Positions 52,411-62,961 of a DNA stretch of 64,000 nt are shown in pieces. Numbering within the stretch: position 1 is the stretch's first letter; every line of letters begins with the position of its first letter. This DNA is from Variovorax guangxiensis. GTDB lineage: Bacteria > Pseudomonadota > Gammaproteobacteria > Burkholderiales > Burkholderiaceae_C. The notes beneath the pieces were generated by a model. The model did no database searches and was not told the origin of the DNA. It was given only the letters and a program-made list of their open reading frames with translations. A program made the translations under genes and the position numbers. The DNA lies in assembly GCF_003952165.1 (NCBI RefSeq), contig NZ_RXFT01000012.1, positions 1 through 64,000 on the forward strand, given 5' to 3'.

Positions 52411-54540
52411 TCATGCCGGTTGCAGTGCGCGAACGAAGGCACCGCGCAGGCCGTGAAGAAGCCGCTCATGCCACTTCGGGTTCTGCACCACCTCGGCCCG
52501 GTAGAAGCTCGGGCACAGCGTGGCCGCATGGGCGTTCGCGCCGCACAGCCCGCAGCCGACGCAGCCGTCGATGACGGTGGCCACGGGGTCCACCTTCAGC
52601 GGATCGGGGTTGTCGCGCAGCGTGAGCGTGGGGCAGCCCGACAGGCGGATGCAGGCGTGGTCGCCGTTGCACACGTCCTCGTCCACGCCGTACTTCACGC
52701 GCACCACGCGCTCGCCCTTCTTCAGCAGGCTGGCGATCCACGGCTTGATGCGGCGCTGGCGCTCCAGCTGGCATTCGCCCTCGGCGATCACCACCTTCAG
52801 GCCGTCGAAGTCGCTGGTGAGCGCCTCGGTGAGCGTGCGGCGCATGCGCTCCACGTCATAGGTGGTCACGGTGCGCATCCACTGCACGCCCAGGCCCTTG
52901 AGCGTGGCCTCGATGGTCTGGTTCTTGTCGACCAGGCTCTGCTGCTTGTCCTCGGCGCGTTCCTTGATCTCGTCGTCCGGCGTGGAGATGATGTCCTGCG
53001 TGCCGGTGGCCGAGGTGTAGCCGTTCTTGAAGATCAGCAGCACCGCATCGTCGCCGTTGAAGAGCGCGCTCTGCACGCCGGTGAGCAGGCCGTTGTGCCA
53101 GAAGCCGCCGTCGCCCATGATCGACAGGGTGCGCCGGTTCATCATCGGAGCCACGCCCGCGCGGCTCGCGAGGCTCATGCCGTAGCCGAGGATGGAATGG
53201 CCCATCGAGAAAGGCTCGAAGGTGCCGAAGGCGTGGCAGCCGATGTCGGCGGCCACGTGCACCGGCCCGGTCTCCTGCTGCGCCAGCTTGAGCGCGGAGA
53301 ACACCGGCCGCTCCGGGCAGCCGACGCAGAAGCTCGGCGGCCGGTTGGGCAGCGGAGAACTCAGACTGCGCGCCACGGCCTCGCGGCGTTCGCGGTTGCC
53401 TGCCAGCCAGGCCTGCGCCGAGTGCGAGGCCTCGTCCGGCTCGATGTACTTCGCGGCGAACGCGCCGATGCCTGCCGAGAGCACCTCCACGCCGTACTCG
53501 CCCGCCGGGGGCAGCATGTCCTTGCCGTGCAGCGGCGTCTGGATGTCGCGCCGGCGCAGCAGCGTGGCGATGTCCTGCTCGATGTACTCGGGCTGGCCTT
53601 CTTCCACTACCAGCACCGCGCGTTTGCCCACGCAGAAGTCGGCGACCTGCCCGGGCACCAGCGGGTAGGTCACGTTGAGCACCAGGATCGGGATGTCCGT
53701 CTCGCCAAAGGCGTCGGCCAGGCCCTGTTGCTGCAGGCTGCGGATCAGCGCGTTGTAGAGCCCGCCCTGCACCACGATGCCGAGGTCGGCATGGCGCCGC
53801 CCGGGCATCAGCTCGTTGAGGCCGTGCTCGGCGATGTAGCTGCGCGCGGCCGGGATGCGCGCATCGCCCTTGAGCTTCTCGTGCCTGAAGGTGACGGGCG
53901 GATGCGCGAGGCGCATGTAGTCGAAGCCGGCGGGCTCCTCCATCAGCGAGCGCGTGGAGACGGTGGGCGCGACGTTGTCCTTGCACTCGAAGCTGCCGCG
54001 CACGTGGCAGGTGCGGATGCGCAGTTCCATCAGGCAGGGCATGTTCGAGCTTTCCGAGAGGCGGAAGCCTTCCTCGACCATGCGCACCATCACGCCGAGA
54101 TCGGGCCTCGGGTCGAGCAGGCACATGCTCGACTTGAGCGCGTAGGCATGCGTGCGTTCCTGGATCACGCTGGCGCCTTCGCCGTAGTCCTCGCCCACCA
54201 CGATGAGCACGCCGCCGGTCACGCCCGGCGACGACAGGTTCGACAGCGCATCCGCCGCCACGTTGGTGCCGACGATCGACTTCCACGTCACCGCGCCGCG
54301 CAGCGGGTAGTGGATGGAGGCGCCGAGCATGGCGGCGGCCGAGGCTTCGTTGGAGCAGGCCTCGACGTGCACGCCCAGCTCGTCCATGTAGGCCTTGCCC
54401 TGGACCATCACGTCGAGCAGGTGCGACACCGGCGCGCCCTGGTAGCCGCCCACATACGCCACGCCCGACTGCAGCAGGCCCTTGGTGATCGCGAGGATGC
54501 CCTCGCCGTGAAAGGTGTCGCCCGCGCCGAGGCGCAGCAT
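52411..54540 (-). CDS. iorA: Indolepyruvate ferredoxin oxidoreductase alpha-type subunit (TPP, 4Fe-4S)
   Basis: This protein of about 709 residues has the pyrimidine-binding domain first (GVAYVGGYQGAPVSHLLD, ACSNEASAAAMLGASI), then the TPP pyrophosphate-binding domain with IMGDGGFWHNGLL and the Asn-containing FKNGYTSATG, and a C-terminal ferredoxin-like end with GCVGCGLCG and a later Cys in ATLCPSF. FCVGCPERP supplies further cysteines in the middle. It would oxidatively decarboxylate an aryl or branched 2-oxoacid to its CoA ester. The ATG at 54540 with AAGGAAG six nt upstream is preferred; an in-frame GTG at 54654 lacks a ribosome site. It heads the eight-gene operon ending at 45161. Confidence 0.87.
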   Translation of the reverse strand: MLRLGAGDTFHGEGILAITKGLLQSGVAYVGGYQGAPVSHLLDVMVQGKAYMDELGVHVEACSNEASAAAMLGASIHYPLRGAVTWKSIVGTNVAADALSNLSSPGVTGGVLIVVGEDYGEGASVIQERTHAYALKSSMCLLDPRPDLGVMVRMVEEGFRLSESSNMPCLMELRIRTCHVRGSFECKDNVAPTVSTRSLMEEPAGFDYMRLAHPPVTFRHEKLKGDARIPAARSYIAEHGLNELMPGRRHADLGIVVQGGLYNALIRSLQQQGLADAFGETDIPILVLNVTYPLVPGQVADFCVGKRAVLVVEEGQPEYIEQDIATLLRRRDIQTPLHGKDMLPPAGEYGVEVLSAGIGAFAAKYIEPDEASHSAQAWLAGNRERREAVARSLSSPLPNRPPSFCVGCPERPVFSALKLAQQETGPVHVAADIGCHAFGTFEPFSMGHSILGYGMSLASRAGVAPMMNRRTLSIMGDGGFWHNGLLTGVQSALFNGDDAVLLIFKNGYTSATGTQDIISTPDDEIKERAEDKQQSLVDKNQTIEATLKGLGVQWMRTVTTYDVERMRRTLTEALTSDFDGLKVVIAEGECQLERQRRIKPWIASLLKKGERVVRVKYGVDEDVCNGDHACIRLSGCPTLTLRDNPDPLKVDPVATVIDGCVGCGLCGANAHAATLCPSFYRAEVVQNPKWHERLLHGLRGAFVRALQPA

Positions 54541-54669
54541 TTCCACTTCCTTGCTGAATGAAACTTCCAAGAGATTCGGCTCCGATGTTGAGGGGGTTGT
54601 TCGGGGTTCGGGGTGAGCCGTGCCCGCACCGCGCTTGTCCTGCGGGTGCCGCACGTCGGGTGATGGCGT

Positions 54670-55317
54670 CTATCTGGTGGGCGAAGAAGTCGGCTTTGCG
54701 GCGGCGCCGGGGAAGCGCGCCACGTAGTAGGCAAGGGTGTCCAGGTCTTCAGGCGACATGCGGCCCACCGCCTCGCTCATGGCCTGCGTGTAGCCCGGGC
54801 GCTTGCCCGTGCGGAAGCCCTGCAGGGTCAGCTGCAGGTAGTCCTCGTGCTGCTGCGCGATGCGCGGCACCTGCTGCCCGCCGGCCAGGTCGGCGCCATG
54901 GCACAGCAGGCAGCGGTTCTCCTGTGCCAGCGACTGGCCGCGTGCCATGCGCGCCGCGTCGGGCGGCGTGGCCGGCGGCGGCGCGGGCACGGCGGGCAGG
55001 GTGGCGATGAAGTCCGAGAAGCCGCGCAGGTCCTCGTCCTTCATGGTCCTGGCCACCGCGCTCATCGCGGGGTTGTCGCGCCGTCCTTCGCGGAACAGGT
55101 AGAGCTGCGTGATGGCGTAGAACGAATGCTGCCCGGCGAGCACCGGCGTGCCCGCCATGTCGCTGCGGCCGTTGGCGCCGTGGCACGAGGCGCACAGCTC
55201 GGCGTAGCGCTGGGCGTAGACGCTGCCCTTGGTGCCCTGCGCACCGGCCGGCGATGCCGCCGCTGCCAGGGTCATTGCTGCCACCGCGCATCGGAAGAGA
55301 AGGCTCGCAGGTGTCAT
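54670..55317 (-). CDS. Diheme c-type cytochrome
   Basis: This 215-residue exported cytochrome has a signal peptide (about 1-26, ending AGA), two c-type heme sites, CASCH in the first domain and CLLCH in the second, and the methionine-containing loops RDNPAMSAVA and YTQAMSEAVG that probably supply the sixth ligands. It is encoded directly after the PQQ-type dehydrogenase, with start and stop codons overlapping by 4 nt (ATGA), and most likely accepts its electrons in the periplasm. The iorA gene begins 129 nt further on, so readthrough into that operon is possible. Confidence 0.88.
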   Translation of the reverse strand: MTPASLLFRCAVAAMTLAAAASPAGAQGTKGSVYAQRYAELCASCHGANGRSDMAGTPVLAGQHSFYAITQLYLFREGRRDNPAMSAVARTMKDEDLRGFSDFIATLPAVPAPPPATPPDAARMARGQSLAQENRCLLCHGADLAGGQQVPRIAQQHEDYLQLTLQGFRTGKRPGYTQAMSEAVGRMSPEDLDTLAYYVARFPGAAAKPTSSPTR

Positions 55318-56528
55318 CGGCCGCCGTAGCTGATGCGGTAGATGGCGCCGGCGTGGTCGTCGCTCACGAGCATGGAGCCGTCCTTCAGCACCAGGAAGTC
55401 GACCGGGCGGCCGAGGTAGTTGTTGTTCTCGACGAAGCCGGTCATGAAGGGCTCCACCTTCGCTCCACCCTTGCCGTCGGGCCAGGCGACGGCGATGTCG
55501 GCGTACTTGACGGTGCGGTTCCACGGGCCGTGGCGCGCGATGAACATGGCGCCGCGGTACCTGGCCGGGAACATCTTCCCGTTGTAGAAGGTCAGGCCCA
55601 GCGCGGCGGCGTGCGGGCCGAGCAGTGCGGCGGGCTTCTGGTAGTCGCTGCAGCTCTTGCCCCAGCCGAATTCCGAGTCGAGGATGTTGCCCTGGTGGCA
55701 GTACGGGTAGCCGAAGTGCTGGTCGGGCCTGGTGACCACGTTCAGCTCGTCGTTGGGCAGGTCTTCGCTGAGCCAGTCGCGGCCGTTGTCGGTGAACCAG
55801 AGGTTGCCGGTCTTGGGGTCGAAGTCGAAGCCCACCGTGTTGCGCACGCCGCGCGCCACGGTCTCGATGCCGCTGCCGTCGGGGTTCATGCGGAAGATGC
55901 GCGCATGCGCGTCGTCGGGTTCGCACAGGTTGCAGGGCGCGCCCACGGCGTAGTAGAGCTTGCCTTCGTGCATGCGCAGGTAGCGCCAGCTGTGGTCCTG
56001 CCCGCCGGGCAGCTTGTCGTTGAGCACCACCGGCGCGCCGGGGTTGTCGAGCTTGTCCTCGATGCCGTCGTAGCGAAGGATCTGCTTGTGCGTGGCGAGG
56101 TAGAGCGCGCCCTTGTCGAACTCGATGCCGGTGGCGAACTCGGTCTTGTCGATGATGGTCTTCGGCTTGCGGTCGCCCTTCTCGGCGATGGCATAGACCT
56201 TGTTGCCCACGAAGAGCGTGCTCACGAACACCGTGCCCTTGGCGCCCTGGCGCAGCTCGCGCGCGTCGAGCACGCCGGAGGCCCAGGTCTCGACCTTGAA
56301 GCCCGGCGGCAGCTTGAACTTGGCCGTGGGTAGCTGGTCGGGCGCTGTCGGAATGGGGAAGGAGGGCACCGGTGCCATGCGCGTGGCCGCTTCGGTCTTC
56401 GGCCGGCCCTTGGCCCAGCCAGGCTCTTCGGCCGGCGGCTGTTGTGCGGCGGCGGTGACGGCGGTGCAGAGCAGGGCGGCGAGCGCCGCATGCGCGCGGA
56501 ACGCGCGGAGTGCACGAATCGGGGCCAT
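55314..56528 (-). CDS. PQQ-dependent sugar/sorbosone dehydrogenase (periplasmic)
   Basis: This 404-residue protein has a signal peptide (about 1-28, ending TAAA) and a six-bladed propeller of the soluble aldose/sorbosone dehydrogenase type: LPPGFKVETWASGVLDAREL (in part), LPGGQDHSWRYLRMHEGKLYY (in part), WFTDNGRDWLSEDLPNDELN (in part), HFGYPYCHQGN and FIARHGPWNR. It would oxidise an aldose or related alcohol with PQQ and reduce the adjacent cytochrome. No pqq biosynthesis genes are present in the window. It is divergent from a LysR gene, 135 nt away, that may regulate it. Confidence 0.85.
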   Translation of the reverse strand: MAPIRALRAFRAHAALAALLCTAVTAAAQQPPAEEPGWAKGRPKTEAATRMAPVPSFPIPTAPDQLPTAKFKLPPGFKVETWASGVLDARELRQGAKGTVFVSTLFVGNKVYAIAEKGDRKPKTIIDKTEFATGIEFDKGALYLATHKQILRYDGIEDKLDNPGAPVVLNDKLPGGQDHSWRYLRMHEGKLYYAVGAPCNLCEPDDAHARIFRMNPDGSGIETVARGVRNTVGFDFDPKTGNLWFTDNGRDWLSEDLPNDELNVVTRPDQHFGYPYCHQGNILDSEFGWGKSCSDYQKPAALLGPHAAALGLTFYNGKMFPARYRGAMFIARHGPWNRTVKYADIAVAWPDGKGGAKVEPFMTGFVENNNYLGRPVDFLVLKDGSMLVSDDHAGAIYRISYGGR

Positions 56529-56663
56529 GTCTCGTCTCCTTCTTGTCGTGGGGCGCCGGCCGGCGCCTTTCGAGGGGCGATCCGGACAGCGCCCGCCAGT
56601 GTGCGTGGCACCGCCGCCATGCTCAATAAAATGATCGAGCTAAGTAATATGAATGGCATGCAT

Positions 56664-57563
56664 ATGGAAGCGCTCGATCTCAACCTGCTGCGGCTCTTCG
56701 ACGCGGTCTACCGCGAGCGCAACGTGAGCCGCGCGGCCGAGTCCCTGGGCCTCACGCAGCCGGCGGCCAGCCACGGGCTGGGGCGGCTGCGGCTGCTGCT
56801 GGCGGACGCGCTCTTCACCCGCGCCCCCGGCGGCGTGGCCCCCACGCCGCGCGCCGACCGGCTCGCGGTGGCGGTGCAGGCGGCGCTGAGCACGCTGGAA
56901 GAGGCGCTGCACGAGCCTGACCGCTTCGAGCCCCAGGTGTCGCGCAAGACCTTCCGCATCCACATGAGCGACATCGGCGAGGGCCGCTTCCTGCCGGCGC
57001 TGATGGCGCGGCTGCGCGAGCTGTCGCCGGGGGTGCGGCTGGAGACCATGCCGCTGGCGCCGGGCGACGTGGCGGCCGGCCTCGACAGCGGCAAGGTCGA
57101 CTTCGCCTTCGGCTTCCTGCCCGGCGTGAAGGACACCCAGCGCGCCCAGCTGCTGAAGGACCGCTACATCGTGCTGCTGCGCAAGGACCACCCCTTCGTG
57201 AAGCGCAGGCGCAGCGGGCAGGTGCTGCTGGAGGCCCTGCAGGAGCTCGATTACGTGGCGGTGCGCACGCACGCCGAGACGCTGCGCATCCTGCAGCTGC
57301 TGAACCTGGAGGACCGGCTGCGCCTGACAACGGAGCATTTCATGGTGCTGCCGGCCATCGTGCGCGCGACCGACCTCGCGGTGGTGATGCCGCGCAACAT
57401 CGCGCGCGGCTTCGCGCAGGAGGGCGGCTACGCCATCGTGGAGCCGCCGTTTCCGCTGCGCGACTTCACCGTGTCGCTGCACTGGAGCAAGCGCTTCGAG
57501 GCCGATCCGGGCAACCGCTGGCTCAGGCAGGTCATCACGGAGCTCTTCTCCGAGAAACCGTGA
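56664..57563 (+). CDS. LysR-family regulator (divergent from PQQ dehydrogenase)
   Basis: This 299-residue regulator begins MEALDLNLLRLFDAVYRERNVSRAAESLGLTQPAASHGLGRLR (helix-turn-helix at about 10-60, sequence quoted in part) and has a C-terminal effector domain of about 200 residues (RIHMSDIGEGRFLPALM; PAIVRATDLAVVMPRNIAR). The subgroup resembles NahR/NodD-like LysR proteins, which often sense aromatic compounds. The ATG at 56664 is chosen among several close starts. It is divergent from the PQQ dehydrogenase-cytochrome pair, and perhaps the iorAB operon beyond, which are its most likely targets. Confidence 0.88.
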   Translation: MEALDLNLLRLFDAVYRERNVSRAAESLGLTQPAASHGLGRLRLLLADALFTRAPGGVAPTPRADRLAVAVQAALSTLEEALHEPDRFEPQVSRKTFRIHMSDIGEGRFLPALMARLRELSPGVRLETMPLAPGDVAAGLDSGKVDFAFGFLPGVKDTQRAQLLKDRYIVLLRKDHPFVKRRRSGQVLLEALQELDYVAVRTHAETLRILQLLNLEDRLRLTTEHFMVLPAIVRATDLAVVMPRNIARGFAQEGGYAIVEPPFPLRDFTVSLHWSKRFEADPGNRWLRQVITELFSEKP

Positions 57564-57735
57564 GCGGGCCCCGGGTCGGGGGCGCGGTTATTCTTGGGCA
57601 GGCGCCTTTCCTTGCTGTCCGCGCCTTCAGTTGCCCCCCCGATTGCCTCCGAATGTCCGTTCCGTCTCCCGCTTTCTTCCCCCACGCCTCCCGTTCCCGT
57701 TCCGCGCCTGCCGCCGCACTCTGAGCGAGCAGCCC

Positions 57736-58515
57736 GTGCAAGCGATTCTTTCCCAGGCCGGCCCCGTGCTGGTCTTCATGGCCTGCGTGGCCCTTGCCAC
57801 CTACGCGCAGAACCTCACCGGCTTCGCGTTCAGCCTGATCCTGCTCGGGCTGGTGTCGGTGCTGCACGTCGCCAGCGTGAGCGACACGGCCAACGCAGCC
57901 ACCGTGCTGAGCCTGATCAATGCCTGGACCTACTTCCGCGCCCGGCCCGGCGTGGTGCCCTGGCAACTGATGAAGCCGGCGCTCAACGGCAGCACCGTGG
58001 GCGTGATCGTCGGCCTGATGCTGCTGACCTGGCTCAGCGGTGGCGCGGTCGACTGGTTGCGCGGGCTGCTGGGCGTGTCGATCCTGGGCTGCGCGGTGCT
58101 GCTGGTGATGCAGGCGAAGCCGCTGCCGGTGGTGTCGGGGCGCGCGAGCTTCGCCGTCATCGGCGGGCTTTCGGGCGTGCTGGGCGGGCTCTTCTCAAGC
58201 TCGGGGCCGCCCATCGTGTTCCACATGTACCGCCAGCCGCTGGACCGCGAGCTGGTGCGCCGCGCGCTCTTGCTGATGTTCGCCTTCAACTCGCTGGTGC
58301 GGCTGGTGATCGTGGTGCCCACGGGGCACTTCTCGTGGCATTCGGCGCTGCTGGCCGGCTGCGCGATGCCGGTGGTCTACGGCGTGACGCGGCTGCATCA
58401 CCGCCTGCCCAACAAGCTGCAGCCGCGCACGCTCAAGTGGCTGGTCGGCGGGCTGCTCGCGGTGGCGGGCTCGACGCTGGTGGCCACCGCCTGGGTGGCC
58501 ATCGCGCAGCGCTGA
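57736..58515 (+). CDS. TSUP-family (TauE/SafE) membrane transporter
   Basis: This 259-residue permease has about seven or eight helices in two repeats, with GFAFSLILLGLVSVLHV and GGLSGVLGGLFSSSGPPIVFHMYRQ (in part) matching the TauE/SafE motifs. It is likely an exporter or importer of a sulfonate, sulfite or organic anion; the family is functionally broad. The start is a GTG at 57736; the in-frame upstream sequence is Pro/Arg-rich and not membrane-like. It follows the LysR gene by 172 nt and precedes xdhA by 187 nt. No sulfur genes are adjacent. Confidence 0.82.
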   Translation: MQAILSQAGPVLVFMACVALATYAQNLTGFAFSLILLGLVSVLHVASVSDTANAATVLSLINAWTYFRARPGVVPWQLMKPALNGSTVGVIVGLMLLTWLSGGAVDWLRGLLGVSILGCAVLLVMQAKPLPVVSGRASFAVIGGLSGVLGGLFSSSGPPIVFHMYRQPLDRELVRRALLLMFAFNSLVRLVIVVPTGHFSWHSALLAGCAMPVVYGVTRLHHRLPNKLQPRTLKWLVGGLLAVAGSTLVATAWVAIAQR

Positions 58516-58607
58516 ACCCCGCCCGGGGCCACCCCAAAATCGCCGAGTGGCCCGGGAATTGCAACCCCCACGCAAGGGTTTCCCCGTACGTGGCATACCG
58601 GCCCCCA

Positions 58608-58634
58608 CATACGCGTTATGGGCACCTGCGTATG
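58608..58634. promoter_or_regulatory. Spaced inverted repeat upstream of xdhAB
   Basis: CATACGC and GCGTATG are perfectly inverted with 13 nt between them, ending 68 nt before xdhA. The spacing between centres is two helical turns, a layout common for LysR-type dimers; the LysR gene downstream of xdhB is the obvious candidate regulator. The TGTATACA operator of the other purine genes is absent here. Confidence 0.4.
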
Positions 58635-58702
58635 CAAGACGCCGGACAAGCCGCTAACGTCCATGACTGACCCATGACGGGTCGCCCACGAGCCCCAAAA
58701 GC

Positions 58703-60319
<1,617 letters not shown>

Positions 60320-60321
60320 AC

Positions 60322-62769
60322 ATGAACAAACCCATCGACGCCCGCCTGCTGCAGCCCGCCGAGGCCTTCGCCGACTACCTGGCCAACACCGCCGCGCGCA
60401 TCGACGTGGGCGCCGAGGCGCTGGCGCACGAGCGCGGCATGCGCGTGGGCATCAGCCGCCCGCACGAGTCGGCCCACCTGCACGTGGCCGGCGAGGCCAC
60501 CTACATCGACGACATTCCCGAGCTCGCCGGCACGCTGCACTGCGCGCTGGGGCTTTCACCGGCGGCCAACGGGCGCGTCACGGCGATCTCGCTGGACGCC
60601 ATTCGCGCGATGCCGGGCGTGGTCGCGGTCATCACGGCTGACGACATTCCGGGCACCAACGACTGCGGCTCGATCATCCATGACGACCCGATCCTGCTGC
60701 CGGTGAACGACGGCGGCGAGATCCGCTACCTCGGCCAGCCGGTGTTCGCGGTGATCGCCGAGACCCGCGACGCCGCGCGCCGCGCCGCCGCGAAGGCCAA
60801 GGACGCGCTGACCATCGAGGCGCAGCCGCCGGTGCTCACGCCGCAGGCCGCGCACGAGCGCGGCCAGTACGTGGTGCCGCCGATGCACATCGTGCGCAGC
60901 GGCGGTGCCGCCAACGAGGGCGACGAGGCGGCCGTGCGCGCCGCCATCGCCGCGGCGCCGCACCGCCACAAGGCCACCTTCGACGTGGGCGGGCAGGAGC
61001 AGTTCTACCTGGAAGGCCAGATCAGCTACGCCATTCCGAAGGAAGGCGGCGCGCTGCACATCCACTGCTCCACGCAGCATCCGAGCGAGATGCAGCACCT
61101 GGTGGCGCATGCGCTGCACCTGCAGTCGAACGAGGTGCACGTCGAATGCCGGCGCATGGGCGGCGGCTTCGGCGGCAAGGAATCGCAGTCGGCGCTCTTC
61201 GCCTGCGTGGCCGCCATCGCGGCGCGGCAGCTGCAGCGCCCGGTGAAGCTGCGGCTGGACCGCGACGACGACTTCATGGTCACGGGCCGCCGCCACTGCT
61301 TCTGGTACGAGTACGAAGTGGGCTACGACGGCGAGGGCCGCATCCTGGGCGCGGAGATCACCATGGTCTCGCGCGCCGGCCACTCGGCCGACCTCTCGGG
61401 CCCGGTGATGACCCGCGCGCTGTGCCACTTCGACAACGCCTACTGGCTGCCCAACGTGGCCATGCACGGCTTCTCGGGCAAGACCAACACGCAGAGCAAC
61501 ACGGCCTTCCGCGGCTTCGGCGGCCCGCAGGGCGCGATCGCCATCGAGAACATCCTGGACTCGGTGGCCCGCGAACTGAAGCGCGATCCGCTCGACGTGC
61601 GGCGCATCAACTTCTACGGCAAGGCCGAGAACAACGTCACGCCGTACCGCCAGACCGTGACCGACAACATCGTCCACGAACTCGTGGCCGACCTGGAGGC
61701 CAGCAGCGACTACCGTGCGCGGCGCGAGGACATCGCCGCCTTCAACGCGAAGAGCCCGGTGCTCAAGCGCGGGCTGGCGCTGGCGCCGCTGAAGTTCGGC
61801 ATCTCGTTCAACGTGAAGCACTTCAACCAGGCCGGCGCGCTGGTGCACGTGTACACCGACGGCTCGATCCTGGTGAACCATGGCGGCACCGAGATGGGGC
61901 AGGGCCTGAACACCAAGGTGGCCCAGGTGGTGGCGCACGAGCTGGGCGTGAGCTTCGAGCGCGTGCGCGTCACGGCCACCGACACGACCAAGGTGGCCAA
62001 CACCTCGGCCACGGCCGCATCGACCGGCGCCGACCTGAACGGCAAGGCCGCGCAGGACGCGGCGCGCCAGATCCGCGAGCGCCTGGCCGAATGCGCGGCC
62101 GAGCGCCACGGCGGCAAGGCGAGCGAAGTGCGCTTCGCCAACGACACGGTCGAGGTCAACGGCCGCTCGCTGGCCTTCAGCACCGTGGTGGGCGAGGCGT
62201 ACCTCGACCGCAGGCAGCTGTGGTCCGACGGCTTCTACGCCACGCCCGGCCTGAGCTGGGACAAGGACAAGATGCAGGGCCGCCCGTTCTACTACTACGC
62301 CTACGGCGCGGCGGTGAGCGAAGTGATCGTGGACACGCTCACCGGCGAATGGAAGCTGCTGCGCGCCGACATCCTGCACGACGCGGGCAAGTCGCTGAAC
62401 CCGGCGGTGGACATCGGCCAGGTCGAGGGCGCGTTCATCCAGGGCATGGGCTGGCTCACGACCGAGGAGCTGGTGTGGCATCCGCAGAGCGGCAAGCTCA
62501 CCACGCACGCGCCCAGCACCTACAAGATCCCCACGGCCAACGACTGCCCGCCGGTGTTCAACGTGCGCCTGTTCGAGGGCCAGAACTTCGAGGACTCGAT
62601 CCACCGCAGCAAGGCCGTGGGCGAGCCGCCGCTGCTGCTGCCGTTCTCGGTGTTCTTCGCGATCCGCGACGCGGTCTCGGCCGCGGGCGGCCACAGGGTC
62701 GATCCGCCGCTGAAGGCGCCGGCCACGAGCGAGTCGATCCTGCGTGCGATCACTGCCGTGCAGGGGTGA
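60322..62769 (+). CDS. xdhB: Xanthine dehydrogenase large subunit (molybdopterin)
   Basis: This 815-residue molybdenum subunit hydroxylates hypoxanthine and xanthine to urate. It shows GGQEQFYLEGQ (substrate-binding Glu), RRMGGGFGGKES, TNTQSNTAFRGFGGPQG (Arg for xanthine orientation), TEMGQGLNTKV and the catalytic Glu768 in AVGEPPLL, all expected for XdhB. The start ATG at 60322 has GGAAGGA nine nt upstream and follows the xdhA stop by 2 nt. XdhC, needed for cofactor insertion, is encoded about 29 kb away at 28525-29340. Confidence 0.95.
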   Translation: MNKPIDARLLQPAEAFADYLANTAARIDVGAEALAHERGMRVGISRPHESAHLHVAGEATYIDDIPELAGTLHCALGLSPAANGRVTAISLDAIRAMPGVVAVITADDIPGTNDCGSIIHDDPILLPVNDGGEIRYLGQPVFAVIAETRDAARRAAAKAKDALTIEAQPPVLTPQAAHERGQYVVPPMHIVRSGGAANEGDEAAVRAAIAAAPHRHKATFDVGGQEQFYLEGQISYAIPKEGGALHIHCSTQHPSEMQHLVAHALHLQSNEVHVECRRMGGGFGGKESQSALFACVAAIAARQLQRPVKLRLDRDDDFMVTGRRHCFWYEYEVGYDGEGRILGAEITMVSRAGHSADLSGPVMTRALCHFDNAYWLPNVAMHGFSGKTNTQSNTAFRGFGGPQGAIAIENILDSVARELKRDPLDVRRINFYGKAENNVTPYRQTVTDNIVHELVADLEASSDYRARREDIAAFNAKSPVLKRGLALAPLKFGISFNVKHFNQAGALVHVYTDGSILVNHGGTEMGQGLNTKVAQVVAHELGVSFERVRVTATDTTKVANTSATAASTGADLNGKAAQDAARQIRERLAECAAERHGGKASEVRFANDTVEVNGRSLAFSTVVGEAYLDRRQLWSDGFYATPGLSWDKDKMQGRPFYYYAYGAAVSEVIVDTLTGEWKLLRADILHDAGKSLNPAVDIGQVEGAFIQGMGWLTTEELVWHPQSGKLTTHAPSTYKIPTANDCPPVFNVRLFEGQNFEDSIHRSKAVGEPPLLLPFSVFFAIRDAVSAAGGHRVDPPLKAPATSESILRAITAVQG

Positions 62770-62789
62770 TGGCCGCCGTGAAAGCGGAC

Positions 62790-62905
62790 AGCCGAACGCA
62801 GAGGACGCGAAGGTTTCGCGAAGGTCGCAGAAGGAAAACCGAAAAAATGTCTTCGGTCCCTTTCGCGACTTCTGCGCAACTTCTGTCTGCCTTCTGCGTT
62901 CGGCT
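62790..62905. repeat. Intergenic inverted-repeat element between xdhB and the LysR gene
   Basis: AGCCGAACGCAG (62790-62801) is perfectly inverted as CTGCGTTCGGCT (62894-62905), and an inner ACCGAA/TTCGGT stem (62838-62857) closes an 8-nt loop. Between them run GAAGG and CGCAGAAGG phrases that pair partly, so the whole 116 nt could fold into one long hairpin. The purine-rich GCAGAGGACGCGAAGG style resembles dispersed intergenic repeats of Comamonadaceae genomes, as I recall them. It may end the xdhAB transcript. No second copy was seen in this window. Confidence 0.55.
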
Positions 62906-62961
62906 GCCCGATTTCTTCCGGCGTATAACCATCCGCATTGCTCACTACCAGGCACGCGGCC

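Noticed and set aside
52420..54561. Plus-strand open frame of 713 codons opposite iorA
   Set aside because: Antisense shadow of a gene with intact TPP and iron-sulfur motifs; no domain or ribosome site.
58629..58638. GCGTATGCAA as a degenerate TGTATACA site before xdhA
   Set aside because: It has two mismatches and is better explained as the right arm of the CATACGC-N13-GCGTATG repeat.
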